DNA of 64,000 nt, taken from Mycobacterium sp. 1164966.3 (lineage in GTDB: Bacteria; Actinomycetota; Actinomycetes; Mycobacteriales; Mycobacteriaceae). Shown here piece after piece: positions 1 through 9,059 of this stretch. Numbering within the stretch: position 1 is the first letter of the stretch; every line of letters begins with the position of its first letter. Both the position numbers and the translations under genes were made by a program. The stretch lies in assembly GCF_001665395.1 (NCBI RefSeq), contig NZ_LZSG01000067.1, positions 1 to 64,000 on the forward strand. Reading direction: 5' to 3'. The notes beneath the pieces were generated by a model. The model searched no databases. It worked only from the letters and a program-made list of their open reading frames with translations, and had not been told where the DNA came from.

Positions 1-364
1 ACGAACCCTGAGCGCCGCCTCGCTGGCCCGCCCCCCCCCGCCCCCCACCGGCGGTCCCACCGTGCCCCGGACCCACCGGGGAGCGCGCCGACTGGTGGTG
101 GTACGACCCATTCCAGCCACCCCCACCCACCACCAACTAGGCCGGGTCAGGCGGGTCACGAGCCGCACGCTGTGTCAGCTCAAACCAGTTGAGGCAGAAT
201 ACAAATCGCCTGCACTGCGCGCTGCGATCCTCCTCAGATAGCGGGTTCCGGCGCGCGGACCGCCGCGAAGAACCCGCGCGGTGCGGCCTGACCGGTCGGC
301 AAGGCCCATGCCAACTCGCAAGAATGGGATCGGTAGGTGTCCGGCGGTGCCCCATACTTCGAAG
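1..364. other. Left edge, no convincing gene
   Basis: I see no gene here. The first 60 bases are extremely C-rich, and reverse-strand open frames over 137-645 have low-complexity Arg/Pro-rich translations typical of antisense frames in high-GC DNA. An in-frame GTG at 281 and ATG at 308 could extend the next gene leftwards, but the extra residues look non-native. Confidence 0.5.
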
Positions 365-1390
365 ATGACCCTCGACGACCGGCCGGCGACGTCGCGCCAA
401 TACGTGGCATCTGCTGTCGTGCCGATCACCATCTCCGAACGGGTGCAAATAAATTTCAAATGGTGGCCCCTGGGGCTCATAGTGTCGGCCGTTCTCGTTA
501 GCGTCGCGCAAGCGGCCGCCCCGGGACCATACATCGATTGGCTAGTGCCCATACCAGCCATTCTTTTCGGGTTGCCCCCTCTGGTGCTCGCCAGTCGGTT
601 TGCTGTCCGCTTCTTGAGGTCCAGAAAGATCCTCGTTTGCGTCACGAGTAGTGGCCTGACCGTCAGCCGCTGCCCTGATGATGTGTTCTTGTTCAGTGAG
701 GCACAGTTGGGCCGATGGAACTTTTCCGACCGCCGGTTCGGCGGGATGACGAACGGGACCGCGCTTCACCTACGAAGCGGTGATCACCGCTTCGTCCTCG
801 GCGGACGAGATCATCGCGTGGGGGCCAAAGCACGGCTGCAAGCAGAGCCTGTTGACATCGTCGACGCATGGATGTGGGCCGGGGAGTTCACTGAACTTCT
901 GAGCACGATCTCCGGCCGCAGCGAGCTGGATGTGCGGCCGCCTCTGCCGGAGGAACCGACGCGCTGTCTGCTGTTTCGAAAGCCGTCATATAAAGCCGTG
1001 GCCTCGAAACCGAGCAAGGCTATTGAGGTTGGCGCACAACAGATCTCGGTGATCAACTCAGATACGAGCGCGCGAATTGAGTCCGCTCCACCCGCCCAGG
1101 TGACGGCGACACCAGCACAATGGACCTTCTCCGGTCGGATCAAGAGCACCCTGCCCGTCCTGGTCGTGCGCGGTCCTGGAGTCCAACCGCTCAGCATCGG
1201 ATGTCTGGATGGCATCGGCGTGCAAGGACCTCGATTCTCGTTCAACCCCAAGGGCCAATACCGCTTTGGGTGGCGCGGCGAAGTAGCTAAGACGAAGGAA
1301 CCCGCGTATTGGGTCTCGGGCGCCGATTGGCTGGCGCTCGTTGAGAAATTCGGGCTGACCTCGCAGCTGGAAGACAAAGCACGTCATTGA
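365..1390 (+). CDS. Membrane-anchored hypothetical protein
   Basis: I do not recognise this family. Near the N-terminus there is a pair of hydrophobic segments (WWPLGLIVSAVLVSV and then LVPIPAILFGLPPLVLA), so the protein is probably anchored by a two-helix hairpin with a soluble cytoplasmic remainder. The residues just after the hairpin (KILVCVTSSGLTVS, then a Trp-containing strand and a His/Arg-rich strand) resemble the layout of bacterial PH-like membrane proteins, but this is a loose impression. The C-terminal third is a separate module rich in Gly, Trp and Phe. The start is uncertain: ATG 365 is chosen, with GTG 281, ATG 308 and GTG 419 also in frame. It stands alone, converging on the BVMO-esterase gene. 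Confidence 0.55.
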   Translation: MTLDDRPATSRQYVASAVVPITISERVQINFKWWPLGLIVSAVLVSVAQAAAPGPYIDWLVPIPAILFGLPPLVLASRFAVRFLRSRKILVCVTSSGLTVSRCPDDVFLFSEAQLGRWNFSDRRFGGMTNGTALHLRSGDHRFVLGGRDHRVGAKARLQAEPVDIVDAWMWAGEFTELLSTISGRSELDVRPPLPEEPTRCLLFRKPSYKAVASKPSKAIEVGAQQISVINSDTSARIESAPPAQVTATPAQWTFSGRIKSTLPVLVVRGPGVQPLSIGCLDGIGVQGPRFSFNPKGQYRFGWRGEVAKTKEPAYWVSGADWLALVEKFGLTSQLEDKARH

Positions 1391-1458
1391 CCCCAATCCT
1401 CGAAGGCGCAGTCCGCACACAGCTCTTGCGCAAGGTCCCACGACGGCATTCGTGAGTT

Positions 1459-4062
1459 TCAGGCGGGCTCGGGCGTGCGCACGGTCACGAAGAACCCGCG
1501 CAGCGAACCCGCCAGGAGTGCTCGCACCGGCGCGCCAGAGATGACCACGTCGACCATCCCCAACGACTGATGGGTGTGGCCGCGCGCGCGGACATGCTGC
1601 GTCGGAACGCCGGCCGCATCGAGCGCGGCGGCGTAAGCCTCACCGTCGTCGCGCAGCGGATCGAACTCCGCCGTCACTACAATCGCCGGCGGCAGCCCGG
1701 ACAGATCGGCGGCATGTAAGGGTGCGAAACGTGGATCGCCCCGATCCGCCGGGTCGATGTAGTGGTCGTAGAACCACCGCATCATCGCAGTGGTGAGGCC
1801 ATAGCCATCCGCATTTTCGGCGAAGGATGCACTCGTCGTGCCGCCGGACGTTGTCGGCGTCAACAACGCCTGCCCGACGATATTCGGCCCACCCAGGTCC
1901 CGCGCCAGCTGGCATACCGCCGCCGCGAGCCCACCGCCCGCACTCCAGCCACACACCGCGAGTTGCCCCGGCCGGCCGCCGAGCGCCTGGGCATTGTCGG
2001 CGACCCACTGCACCGCCGCCATGGCGTCATCGATCGCAGCAGGGAATCGGTGCTCGGGCGCGTGGCGGTAGTCCGCCGAGACGACGACCGAGTCGCTGTG
2101 CACGCAAAGGTCGCGGCATAGCGGATCGTCCGAGAGCGCGTCGCCCAGAACGTAGCCGCCGGCATGGAAATAGACGACGACCGGATGCGGACCCGGGGTG
2201 GGCGGCCGGTAGAGCCGGTACGCCAAATCTTCTGCGGCGCCGGGCAGGACGCCGTCGACGATCTCACCGACCCCTGGCCCCGGCGGGCGGACCGTCGCCA
2301 TCTGCGTGTAGCGGGCGCGGGCATCCGCCACCGACATCGATTCCATCGGCGGCAGATTCAGCGCAGCCACCGCGTTGAGGAACATCTCGACGTCCGGTTG
2401 CAACCGGCGCACCACTCCGTCGTTGCACTGCGAGGCGCCGGGTCCGGACAGCCTGAAGCCCAGGTAATCGCGGGCGACCACCTCCTCGCAGCTGAGATGG
2501 TAGAAGTCGAGGCCGGCGCAGTAGGGCAGAAAAACCCGTGGCTTACCAGGCACATTGGCGCCCATGTACCAGGAGTTCGCCGCCGGGTAGAGAGTGATGT
2601 CGGCGCAGTCGTGGACGTGTTGCGTCCAACCGGCTTCCGCAGTATCGGTTGGCTCGATGACATCGAAGCCGGCTGCAATCAGATAGCCGAGGCAGTCGAG
2701 CACCCAATCCGCGTGCTGTTCGATCGACACGGCCATGTTCGACAGCACCGAGGGACTCCCGGGACCGGTGATGAAAAACAGGTTGGGGAATCCGACCGTT
2801 GCCAACCCGAGGTAGGTGTGCGGCCCGTCGGCCCATTTGTCCTTCAGCGCCAAGCCGTTTCGGCCCCGGAAGTCGACGGCCGTTATCGCACCGGTCACGG
2901 CGTCGAACCCGGTCGCCAAGACGATCATGTCCAGGGTGAACGACTCGTCGACCGTATCGATACCGGTTTCGGTAACCTGTCGGATCGGATGTTTGCGGAC
3001 GTTGACGAGGCGCACGTGCGGCAGGTTGTAGGTAGCGTAATAATCCGTATCCAGGCAAGGTCTTTTCGTCCCGATCGGGTGATCGGTGGGACACAGATCG
3101 GCCGCGGTCTCCGGGTCGTCGACGATGGAGCGGATCTTGTTCCGGAAGAACTCGGCGAATTCGTGGTTGGCGGCCGGGTTGCTCATCACGTCGGCGAAGG
3201 CGTTGACCGATTCGAACAGGAAGCCACCTTCCCAGACGCGCTCATAACGTTCCTGGCGTTCGGTTTCCGAGACACTGAACGTCGGCGTGATGCTGCGCTC
3301 CATCGGGATGCCGGCGGGCGACACGCGCGCCGCCGCACGGTATTCCGACTCATTCGCCAGTTGCGCGAGCTTCTCCGGCGACAACGGGCCATTGCGGGCC
3401 GGGATCGAAAAATTCGGGGTGCGCTGGAGTACCACGAGCTCTCGCGCTTCCCGGGCGATCATCGGAATTACTTGAACGCCAGAGGAACCTGTCCCGATCA
3501 CCGCAACACGCTTGTCCCGAAAGTCTACTGGCTCGTGCGGCCAGCTGCTGGTGAAGTAGACCTCGCCGCCGAACCGGTCGAGTCCACCGATTTCGGCCGG
3601 CTTGGGCATGGACAAACAGCCCGTGGCCATAACGACGAAACGGGCGGTGACGTCGTCGCCACCGGAGGTGCGCACATGCCATAGCGACGAGTCGTCGGAC
3701 CAGCGTGCCTCCTGGACCCGCGTCGAGAAGGTGATGTGGCGCCGCAGGTCGTGCTTGTCGGCGACATGGTTCAGGTAACTTAGGATTTCGGGCTGGGTGG
3801 CGTACTTCTCCGACCATTGCCAGTCGCGCTGCCAGTCCGGATCGAAGCTGTACATGTAGTCCACGCTGGGCACGTCGACCCGGGCACCCGGATACCGGTT
3901 CCAGTACCAGGTGCCGCCGAGGTCGTCGGCCGCTTCGAATACGCGGAACCGGTATCCAGCGCGGCTGAGACGGTAGGCGAGGTACAGGCCGGCAATGCCT
4001 GCGCCTACCACGATGACGTCGACGTCCGGCGTCGGTCGGTCTGTGCTGGCGGTATCGGTCAT
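1459..4062 (-). CDS. Baeyer-Villiger monooxygenase fused to HSL-type esterase
   Basis: Two enzymes in one 867-residue chain. Residues 1 to about 545 are a class B flavoprotein monooxygenase: FAD Rossmann motif VVGAGIAGLYLAYRL near residue 18 and NADPH motif VIGTGSSGVQVIP near 185. Residues about 560-867 are an alpha/beta hydrolase of the hormone-sensitive lipase type: oxyanion motif FHAGG near 632, nucleophile GWSAGG near 705, then AEFDPLRDD and GHTHQS supplying Asp and His. A BVMO turns a ketone into an ester or lactone, which the hydrolase would open, so the fusion could do both steps. One oddity: the BVMO fingerprint FxGxxxHxxxWP reads FGGEVYFTSSWP, with Phe in place of His. The gene is divergent from an EthA-like BVMO. 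Domain calls are firm; coupled activity and substrate are inference. Confidence 0.9.
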   Translation of the reverse strand: MTDTASTDRPTPDVDVIVVGAGIAGLYLAYRLSRAGYRFRVFEAADDLGGTWYWNRYPGARVDVPSVDYMYSFDPDWQRDWQWSEKYATQPEILSYLNHVADKHDLRRHITFSTRVQEARWSDDSSLWHVRTSGGDDVTARFVVMATGCLSMPKPAEIGGLDRFGGEVYFTSSWPHEPVDFRDKRVAVIGTGSSGVQVIPMIAREARELVVLQRTPNFSIPARNGPLSPEKLAQLANESEYRAAARVSPAGIPMERSITPTFSVSETERQERYERVWEGGFLFESVNAFADVMSNPAANHEFAEFFRNKIRSIVDDPETAADLCPTDHPIGTKRPCLDTDYYATYNLPHVRLVNVRKHPIRQVTETGIDTVDESFTLDMIVLATGFDAVTGAITAVDFRGRNGLALKDKWADGPHTYLGLATVGFPNLFFITGPGSPSVLSNMAVSIEQHADWVLDCLGYLIAAGFDVIEPTDTAEAGWTQHVHDCADITLYPAANSWYMGANVPGKPRVFLPYCAGLDFYHLSCEEVVARDYLGFRLSGPGASQCNDGVVRRLQPDVEMFLNAVAALNLPPMESMSVADARARYTQMATVRPPGPGVGEIVDGVLPGAAEDLAYRLYRPPTPGPHPVVVYFHAGGYVLGDALSDDPLCRDLCVHSDSVVVSADYRHAPEHRFPAAIDDAMAAVQWVADNAQALGGRPGQLAVCGWSAGGGLAAAVCQLARDLGGPNIVGQALLTPTTSGGTTSASFAENADGYGLTTAMMRWFYDHYIDPADRGDPRFAPLHAADLSGLPPAIVVTAEFDPLRDDGEAYAAALDAAGVPTQHVRARGHTHQSLGMVDVVISGAPVRALLAGSLRGFFVTVRTPEPA

Positions 4063-4103
4063 CGATCGATCATCGCGCCGCGCCGATCAATTGTCCTGAG
4101 TAC

Positions 4104-4120
4104 GGCAATACTTGATTGCC
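4104..4120. promoter_or_regulatory. Inverted repeat between divergent BVMO genes
   Basis: GGCAAT-ACTTG-ATTGCC is a perfect 6-bp inverted repeat in the 137-bp gap between the BVMO-esterase (minus strand) and the EthA-like gene (plus strand). A second perfect palindrome, GCCCGGCGCCGGGC, follows at 4125-4138. The first is a plausible operator for a shared regulator, comparable in logic to EthR at ethA, but no regulator gene is adjacent. Confidence 0.4.
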
Positions 4121-4199
4121 ATAGGCCCGGCGCCGGGCTGTGCACCGGGACGAGTCGTGGATGATGGTATCCGCCCTGACCGGGACTTATCGTGGTGAC

Positions 4200-5705
4200 A
4201 TGAGCGCGCAGACCGCCGAGTACTTAGACGTACTGATCATTGGCGCCGGGTTCTCGGGCATCGGCGCCGCTTACCGCATACGGGAACGCAACCCGCGGCT
4301 GAGCTATGCGGTACTCGAACGGCGCTCGCGACTTGGCGGGACGTGGGACCTGTTCCGCTATCCGGGCGTACGCTCCGACAGCGATATCTACACGCTGTGC
4401 TTTCCGTGGGAGCCATGGACCCGGCCCGAGATGATCGTCGACGGCGACCACATCTGGGAGTACCTGGACGAGACGGCGCGCAAGCAGCACATCTACGAGC
4501 ACATTCAATTCAACACTTACGTGCGGTCCGCCGACTGGAGCTCCGAGACCGACACCTGGACAGTGCATACGCGACGGGACGGCGCCGAGAAGACCTTCGG
4601 GTGCCGATTCCTGTTCTTCGGGACCGGCTATTACGACTACGACAATCCCTATCAACCGACGTTCCCGGGCATCGAGGACTTCGCTGGCGAGGTGATACAT
4701 CCGCAACACTGGCCAGAATCATTCGACTACGCGGACAAGCGGCTTGTGGTCATCGGCAGTGGTGCGACGGCGGTCAGTCTGGTCCCCGCCTTGGCCGAGA
4801 AAGCTGCGCACGTGACAATGCTGCAGCGCACGCCGTCCTATATGATCTCGGCGCCGAAGGTGGAGCCCACGGCCAATGCGCTGCGAAAAGCCTTGCCACT
4901 GCGCCTCGCTCACTGGATCGTTCGGTGGCGCAACGCGTTCGTCGCCCAACTCATGTGGGTTATCGCACGCAAGGCACCACAGTTCAGCAAATGGCTGCTG
5001 CGTCGCATGGCCGAGCGCAATCTGCCCGAAAACTATCCGATTGACACCCACTTCGCGCCGCCATACGACCCGTGGGATCAGCGACTGTGCTTCCTCGTTG
5101 AGGCCGACTTGTACAAGGCGATCAGTGACGGCAGTGTCGAAATGGTGACCGACCACATCGATCACGTCGACGTCTCCGGTATCGCGCTCAAGTCCGGCCG
5201 GCGCATCGACGCTGACGTGATCATCGCGGCGACGGGGCTACAGCTGCAGGCGCTGGGCGGCGTCACCGTGAGCGTCGACGGCAAGAAGATGGACCCGCAC
5301 GAGCACTTCCTGTACAAGCGGCACATGTTCTCCGACGTCCCGAACATGGCCTGGAGTTTCGGCTACATCAATGCTTCATGGACGCTCGGGGCCGACCTGA
5401 CCGCCCAGTCTGTCGCAAAACTGTTGGAGCACATGAACTCTCACGGTTACACCCACGCGTATCCGCACCTGGGCGAAGCGGAGATGGCTGAGCAGCCGAC
5501 GTTCCACCTGGAGTCGGGTTACGTGCAACGTGGCCGAAGTGTGCATCCCAAATCCGGCACACGCAGGCCGTGGAAAGTCAGCCACAACTTTTTGAGTGAT
5601 GCACTGAGCCGGCCCTTCGACCGCATCGACGAGTCGATGGTGTTCGGCCACGCCCGGGATGAACGCGCGTGGCAGGTCGGTGCGAGGCACGCGGTTAGTG
5701 GGTGA
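4200..5705 (+). CDS. EthA/MymA-type Baeyer-Villiger monooxygenase
   Basis: FAD- and NADPH-dependent ketone monooxygenase of the same group as M. tuberculosis EthA and MymA. Visible are the N-terminal FAD motif LIIGAGFSGIGAAYRI, the GGTWDLFRYPGVRSDSD block, the canonical fingerprint FAGEVIHPQHWP, and the second Rossmann motif VVIGSGATAVSLVPAL. The length of about 501 residues fits the family (roughly 490-500). ATG 4200 is preferred because the FAD motif then begins about 10 residues in; an ORF extension to 4140 is possible. EthA activates thioamide prodrugs, but whether this paralogue does so cannot be told from sequence. It ends close to the convergent cyclase gene. Confidence 0.88.
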   Translation: MSAQTAEYLDVLIIGAGFSGIGAAYRIRERNPRLSYAVLERRSRLGGTWDLFRYPGVRSDSDIYTLCFPWEPWTRPEMIVDGDHIWEYLDETARKQHIYEHIQFNTYVRSADWSSETDTWTVHTRRDGAEKTFGCRFLFFGTGYYDYDNPYQPTFPGIEDFAGEVIHPQHWPESFDYADKRLVVIGSGATAVSLVPALAEKAAHVTMLQRTPSYMISAPKVEPTANALRKALPLRLAHWIVRWRNAFVAQLMWVIARKAPQFSKWLLRRMAERNLPENYPIDTHFAPPYDPWDQRLCFLVEADLYKAISDGSVEMVTDHIDHVDVSGIALKSGRRIDADVIIAATGLQLQALGGVTVSVDGKKMDPHEHFLYKRHMFSDVPNMAWSFGYINASWTLGADLTAQSVAKLLEHMNSHGYTHAYPHLGEAEMAEQPTFHLESGYVQRGRSVHPKSGTRRPWKVSHNFLSDALSRPFDRIDESMVFGHARDERAWQVGARHAVSG

Positions 5706-5736
5706 ATGCCTGCGGGTAATGGGCCGACGAGTTCCG

Positions 5737-8700
5737 TTATGGCATCGCCTCAGCCCACTTGATGTGGCCCTCGAAACCTAGCGTTGTGGCCATGGCGCGG
5801 TAGCGGTTCCGATGGTCGCGGTAGGCGGCCTCTTCTCCGCGAGCGCGAGCAAGCAGCGCCCTCAGTCGAAGCAGCGAGATCTCGTTCAGTACGAAGCCGG
5901 GATCCGTCGGCACAGCCGCCAACTGATCCATCGCGTTCTCGGCCTCGTCGAGATCGCCTTCGCCGCCGCGTTGAACCAGTGCCTCCACCAGGACGGTGAC
6001 TGCCAGCGCGGTCCAGATGCACCCACCGGAATTGAACATGTCGTCGACGACGGAGCGAGCCAATTCGATTGCGCCGCCCAGTTCGCCGGTCCGCGCCTTC
6101 TCCCGCGCGACGTGGATGTCGGCCATCGGCAAACTGGTCACCGTGAAAAGGTTGTTCGCGGCGCGCTCCCGCACTTTGGCCAGCAACTCGAAGCCATGTT
6201 CGCGCGCGGAGCCGTCCTGATACGCGAGAGCGAGGCCATGAACTCCTCGAGCCAGGTCGAGGGCGAGATTGTCACCCGATTGCTCTGATATTGACAGGAA
6301 TTCCGCGGTGTGGCGCAGGGCTGTCGCGTCGGGCAGCAGCACCCCGTACGGGATCGCGTAGGCGTACGTGAACCACATGACACCCCCATGCGTTCCGGGG
6401 TCGGTCATGAGGGCGCGCGCCGTCGCGATGGCCCGGTCGAAGTCACCCTTCCAACCGGCAATGCCGAGGCACCATCGGGCGAAACCGCGCATGCTGATCG
6501 CCTGCGTCAAGGGAGACTCGAAGACTAGCTTCCCTTTGGCGGGATCATCCTCCGCAAGGTCAATGGCGAGCTGGGCAAAACGAAGCACGTCGGCCATTTC
6601 GGCGGTCTCGTGCTTGGGAATCATCGCGGCGAAGGACAGCGCGACCGTCAATGTGGGATCGCCAATCGCCTCCAGCAGTTCGACGAGTTCGTCGGCGAGA
6701 CGCGATGCCTCGCGGCGGGTCGCTTGCATCGATCGCCACGTCAAGAAACCCGACATTCCAACGGCGAGCGATTGCCGATCTGCTGCAGCGGTGCACAGCT
6801 CACGCAGCTCCTCGAAGCCGGTATCTGCGCCACTGCCGCCCACTCGATACGCGGTCGCGCACAGCAGGGTGCGGGGCTGGATCCGCATGTTCAAACTGTC
6901 AGGGTCGTCGTGGGGGAGCCGATCGGCCACCTGCTGGGCCCGTCGCCAACTCGTCCGCCCCGCGCGCATGTCGCGGAAGACGGACCACGAGCCGGCGCGC
7001 ATGTGCCAGTCGAAGGCCTCATGCAAATCCCCCGCCGCCTCAAGGTGTTCGGCGATCAGCGCCGCGTTCTCGTCAGCCGACCCGCCCGCCTCGATCGCTG
7101 CTGCTAGCCTCCGATGCGACTGCGCACGAACGGATTTCAGTTGTGACTCGTAGGCAACCGTGCGGATCAGCGGATGACGAAACGCATACTCGGCGTCCGG
7201 TGCGAACCTCACCTGAGTGACAAGTTCCCCCTGTATGAGCGGCGCCAGGTCCATGTCGGGAGTTAGTACGGCCAACAGATCGGCGTCGAAGCGCCCCCCG
7301 ATGACCGCCGCGGCATTCAGCGTCCGTTTGGCCGACGCCCCAAGGCGATCTATGCGTGCGCCGATGGCGGCCTGCAGCGTGGCCGGTACATCGGCATCCG
7401 CAACGTCACCGCTCGGTTGGTAGGCACCGGGCTGGCCTCGCAGCAACCCTCGTTCAGCGAGATCGCGCACGATTTCCTCAACGAAGAACGGGTTTCCGGC
7501 GGCGCGACCGGAGATTTGTGCCACCAGTTCGTCGGTTGATGATCCAGCGCCGAGCAGCTCAGCCATCAATGCCCGCGTGTGCGCTTCGCTTAGCGGACGC
7601 AACGCAATTGTTTGGGCGCCAGGAACGCGGCTTAATGCGCCTTGGTATTCCGGGCGATAGGTGATCAGGACCAACGACGGAATCTGGGGCGTGACAGTCA
7701 TAAACTCGGCCAGCATGGACTCGCTGATTTCATCGATCCAATGCGCATCTTCGACGATGTAGACCGCGGCGTCGGGCCGGTCCAGTGCTCCGGCATTGAT
7801 CAGCGCGGTCAGTCGTCGGCGGCGCGCGTCGGCGGCGATATCCGGAAGCGGCATGGCCGAATCGCGGATACCCAGGAGATCGTCGAGCAGTAGCAAGTCT
7901 TCGGGGTCGGCCCACGGAAACCGTTCACGGACTTGGATGCGCGCGGCGTCGGCCGCAGATTCGTCGATTCCTAACGCCGACCGGAGCATCCTGCCTACCA
8001 CGTGGAACGGGACATCACTGGTATGCGACTCGCAGTACGTACCGAACACCGGTACACCGCGGCCATCCGCCAGCGCGGCGGTTTCCCGGACCAGCCTGCT
8101 CTTGCCGATTCCCGCCGGCCCCACGATGTTGACGACGCAGCCCCTCCCGGCTATCGCCTCTTCGAGGATTCCGCTGATGGTCGTGAATTCCCAGCCTCGC
8201 CCGACCAGCTTGGACTCGGTGCGGCGATGAGGCCGGTGCTCGCCGATGGCCAACAAGCGCCGGGCGATCACCCGATTGCCGCCCTTGATCTCAACCGTTT
8301 CGGGCTCACCAAGGACGACGGCGCTCCCAACCAACCTGGCCGTCGAGTCGCTGAGCGCCACCCCATCCGGCGGCGCCACCGACTCCATCCGCTGAGCCAT
8401 TCCGACTTGCTCACCGATGGCGGTATATCCCACTGGGCCCGAACCGATCTCGCCGGCAATTACCTGGCCGGAATTGAGGCCCACCCTCAATCGCAGGTCC
8501 ACGCTGTCGAGTTCCCGGACATCGGCAGCAAGTCCCTGTGCGGCTTCCTGAAGCCCCAAGGCCGCCAGACAAGCACGAATAGCGTGGTCTTCCAACGCCA
8601 CCGGCGCACCGAACACGGCCATGATGCCGTCGCCGGTGAACTTGTCCACCGTGCCGCCGTAGCGCTGGACCACCTTTACCGCACGATCAACCAGGTCGGC

Positions 8701-8928
8701 CATGATCTCTCGCAGGCGCTCGGGACCCACCGCGGCAGCGATCTCCATCGAATGCACGACGTCGGCGAAGAGAACAGTGACCTGCTTGTACTCCGCCGAC
8801 TGCGCCGTCGTAACCGGTGCGCCGCACTCATTGCAGAACTTGGAGTTCGGCGGCAACTCGGTGCCGCACGAACCACACGTCAGTCCCGCCGCCGTGGGTG
8901 CACCGCGACCTTCATCCACGCCAGTCAT
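5737..8928 (-). CDS. Zinc-ribbon class III cyclase fused to AAA ATPase and TPR region
   Basis: A 1063-residue signalling protein. It begins with a four-Cys zinc ribbon (C18, C21, C32, C35). Next is a class III nucleotide cyclase domain (about 48-225) with metal-binding Asp in LFADVVHS and TGDGIMAVFG and the substrate Lys in VDKFTGDG. The transition-state Asn position reads Gly (IGEQVGMAQRME), although the following Arg is kept, so cyclase activity may be weak or altered. An ATPase module follows (Walker A GPAGIGKSR near 272, Walker B VYIVEDAHW near 393), then a long helical TPR-like C-terminus. There is no output HTH domain, unlike the cyclase at 27488. It is divergent from the FAD monooxygenase operon, so it may share control of that promoter region; its role there is unknown. 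Confidence 0.85.
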   Translation of the reverse strand: MTGVDEGRGAPTAAGLTCGSCGTELPPNSKFCNECGAPVTTAQSAEYKQVTVLFADVVHSMEIAAAVGPERLREIMADLVDRAVKVVQRYGGTVDKFTGDGIMAVFGAPVALEDHAIRACLAALGLQEAAQGLAADVRELDSVDLRLRVGLNSGQVIAGEIGSGPVGYTAIGEQVGMAQRMESVAPPDGVALSDSTARLVGSAVVLGEPETVEIKGGNRVIARRLLAIGEHRPHRRTESKLVGRGWEFTTISGILEEAIAGRGCVVNIVGPAGIGKSRLVRETAALADGRGVPVFGTYCESHTSDVPFHVVGRMLRSALGIDESAADAARIQVRERFPWADPEDLLLLDDLLGIRDSAMPLPDIAADARRRRLTALINAGALDRPDAAVYIVEDAHWIDEISESMLAEFMTVTPQIPSLVLITYRPEYQGALSRVPGAQTIALRPLSEAHTRALMAELLGAGSSTDELVAQISGRAAGNPFFVEEIVRDLAERGLLRGQPGAYQPSGDVADADVPATLQAAIGARIDRLGASAKRTLNAAAVIGGRFDADLLAVLTPDMDLAPLIQGELVTQVRFAPDAEYAFRHPLIRTVAYESQLKSVRAQSHRRLAAAIEAGGSADENAALIAEHLEAAGDLHEAFDWHMRAGSWSVFRDMRAGRTSWRRAQQVADRLPHDDPDSLNMRIQPRTLLCATAYRVGGSGADTGFEELRELCTAAADRQSLAVGMSGFLTWRSMQATRREASRLADELVELLEAIGDPTLTVALSFAAMIPKHETAEMADVLRFAQLAIDLAEDDPAKGKLVFESPLTQAISMRGFARWCLGIAGWKGDFDRAIATARALMTDPGTHGGVMWFTYAYAIPYGVLLPDATALRHTAEFLSISEQSGDNLALDLARGVHGLALAYQDGSAREHGFELLAKVRERAANNLFTVTSLPMADIHVAREKARTGELGGAIELARSVVDDMFNSGGCIWTALAVTVLVEALVQRGGEGDLDEAENAMDQLAAVPTDPGFVLNEISLLRLRALLARARGEEAAYRDHRNRYRAMATTLGFEGHIKWAEAMP

Positions 8929-8986
8929 CGTGTCATCGCTGGTAGACGATGTCTGCCATATCGATGTGTCGAGTCAGCAAACCACT

Positions 8987-9040
8987 ATTCATCGTCCGGT
9001 GAATTGTGCTATGGTCGGAGATATTCATCAATCGATGATT
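8987..9040. promoter_or_regulatory. Tandem operator-like palindromes upstream of FAD monooxygenase operon
   Basis: Two 18-bp imperfect palindromes of the same design: ATTCATC-GTCC-GGTGAAT at 8987-9004 and ATTCATC-AATC-GATGATT at 9023-9040. Each has one mismatch between its 7-bp arms, and their centres are 36 bp apart. They lie between the divergent cyclase and monooxygenase genes, directly before the GGGAGG ribosome binding site of the latter. This is a typical arrangement for a dimeric repressor, but the regulator is not identified. Confidence 0.5.
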
Positions 9041-9059
9041 TGTTATGGGAGGTCATCGC

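Noticed and set aside
2164..3684. 506-codon open frame on the plus strand inside the BVMO-esterase gene
   Set aside because: Antisense shadow of a high-GC gene: Arg/Asp/His/Val-rich translation without domains, while the minus-strand frame has complete enzyme motifs.
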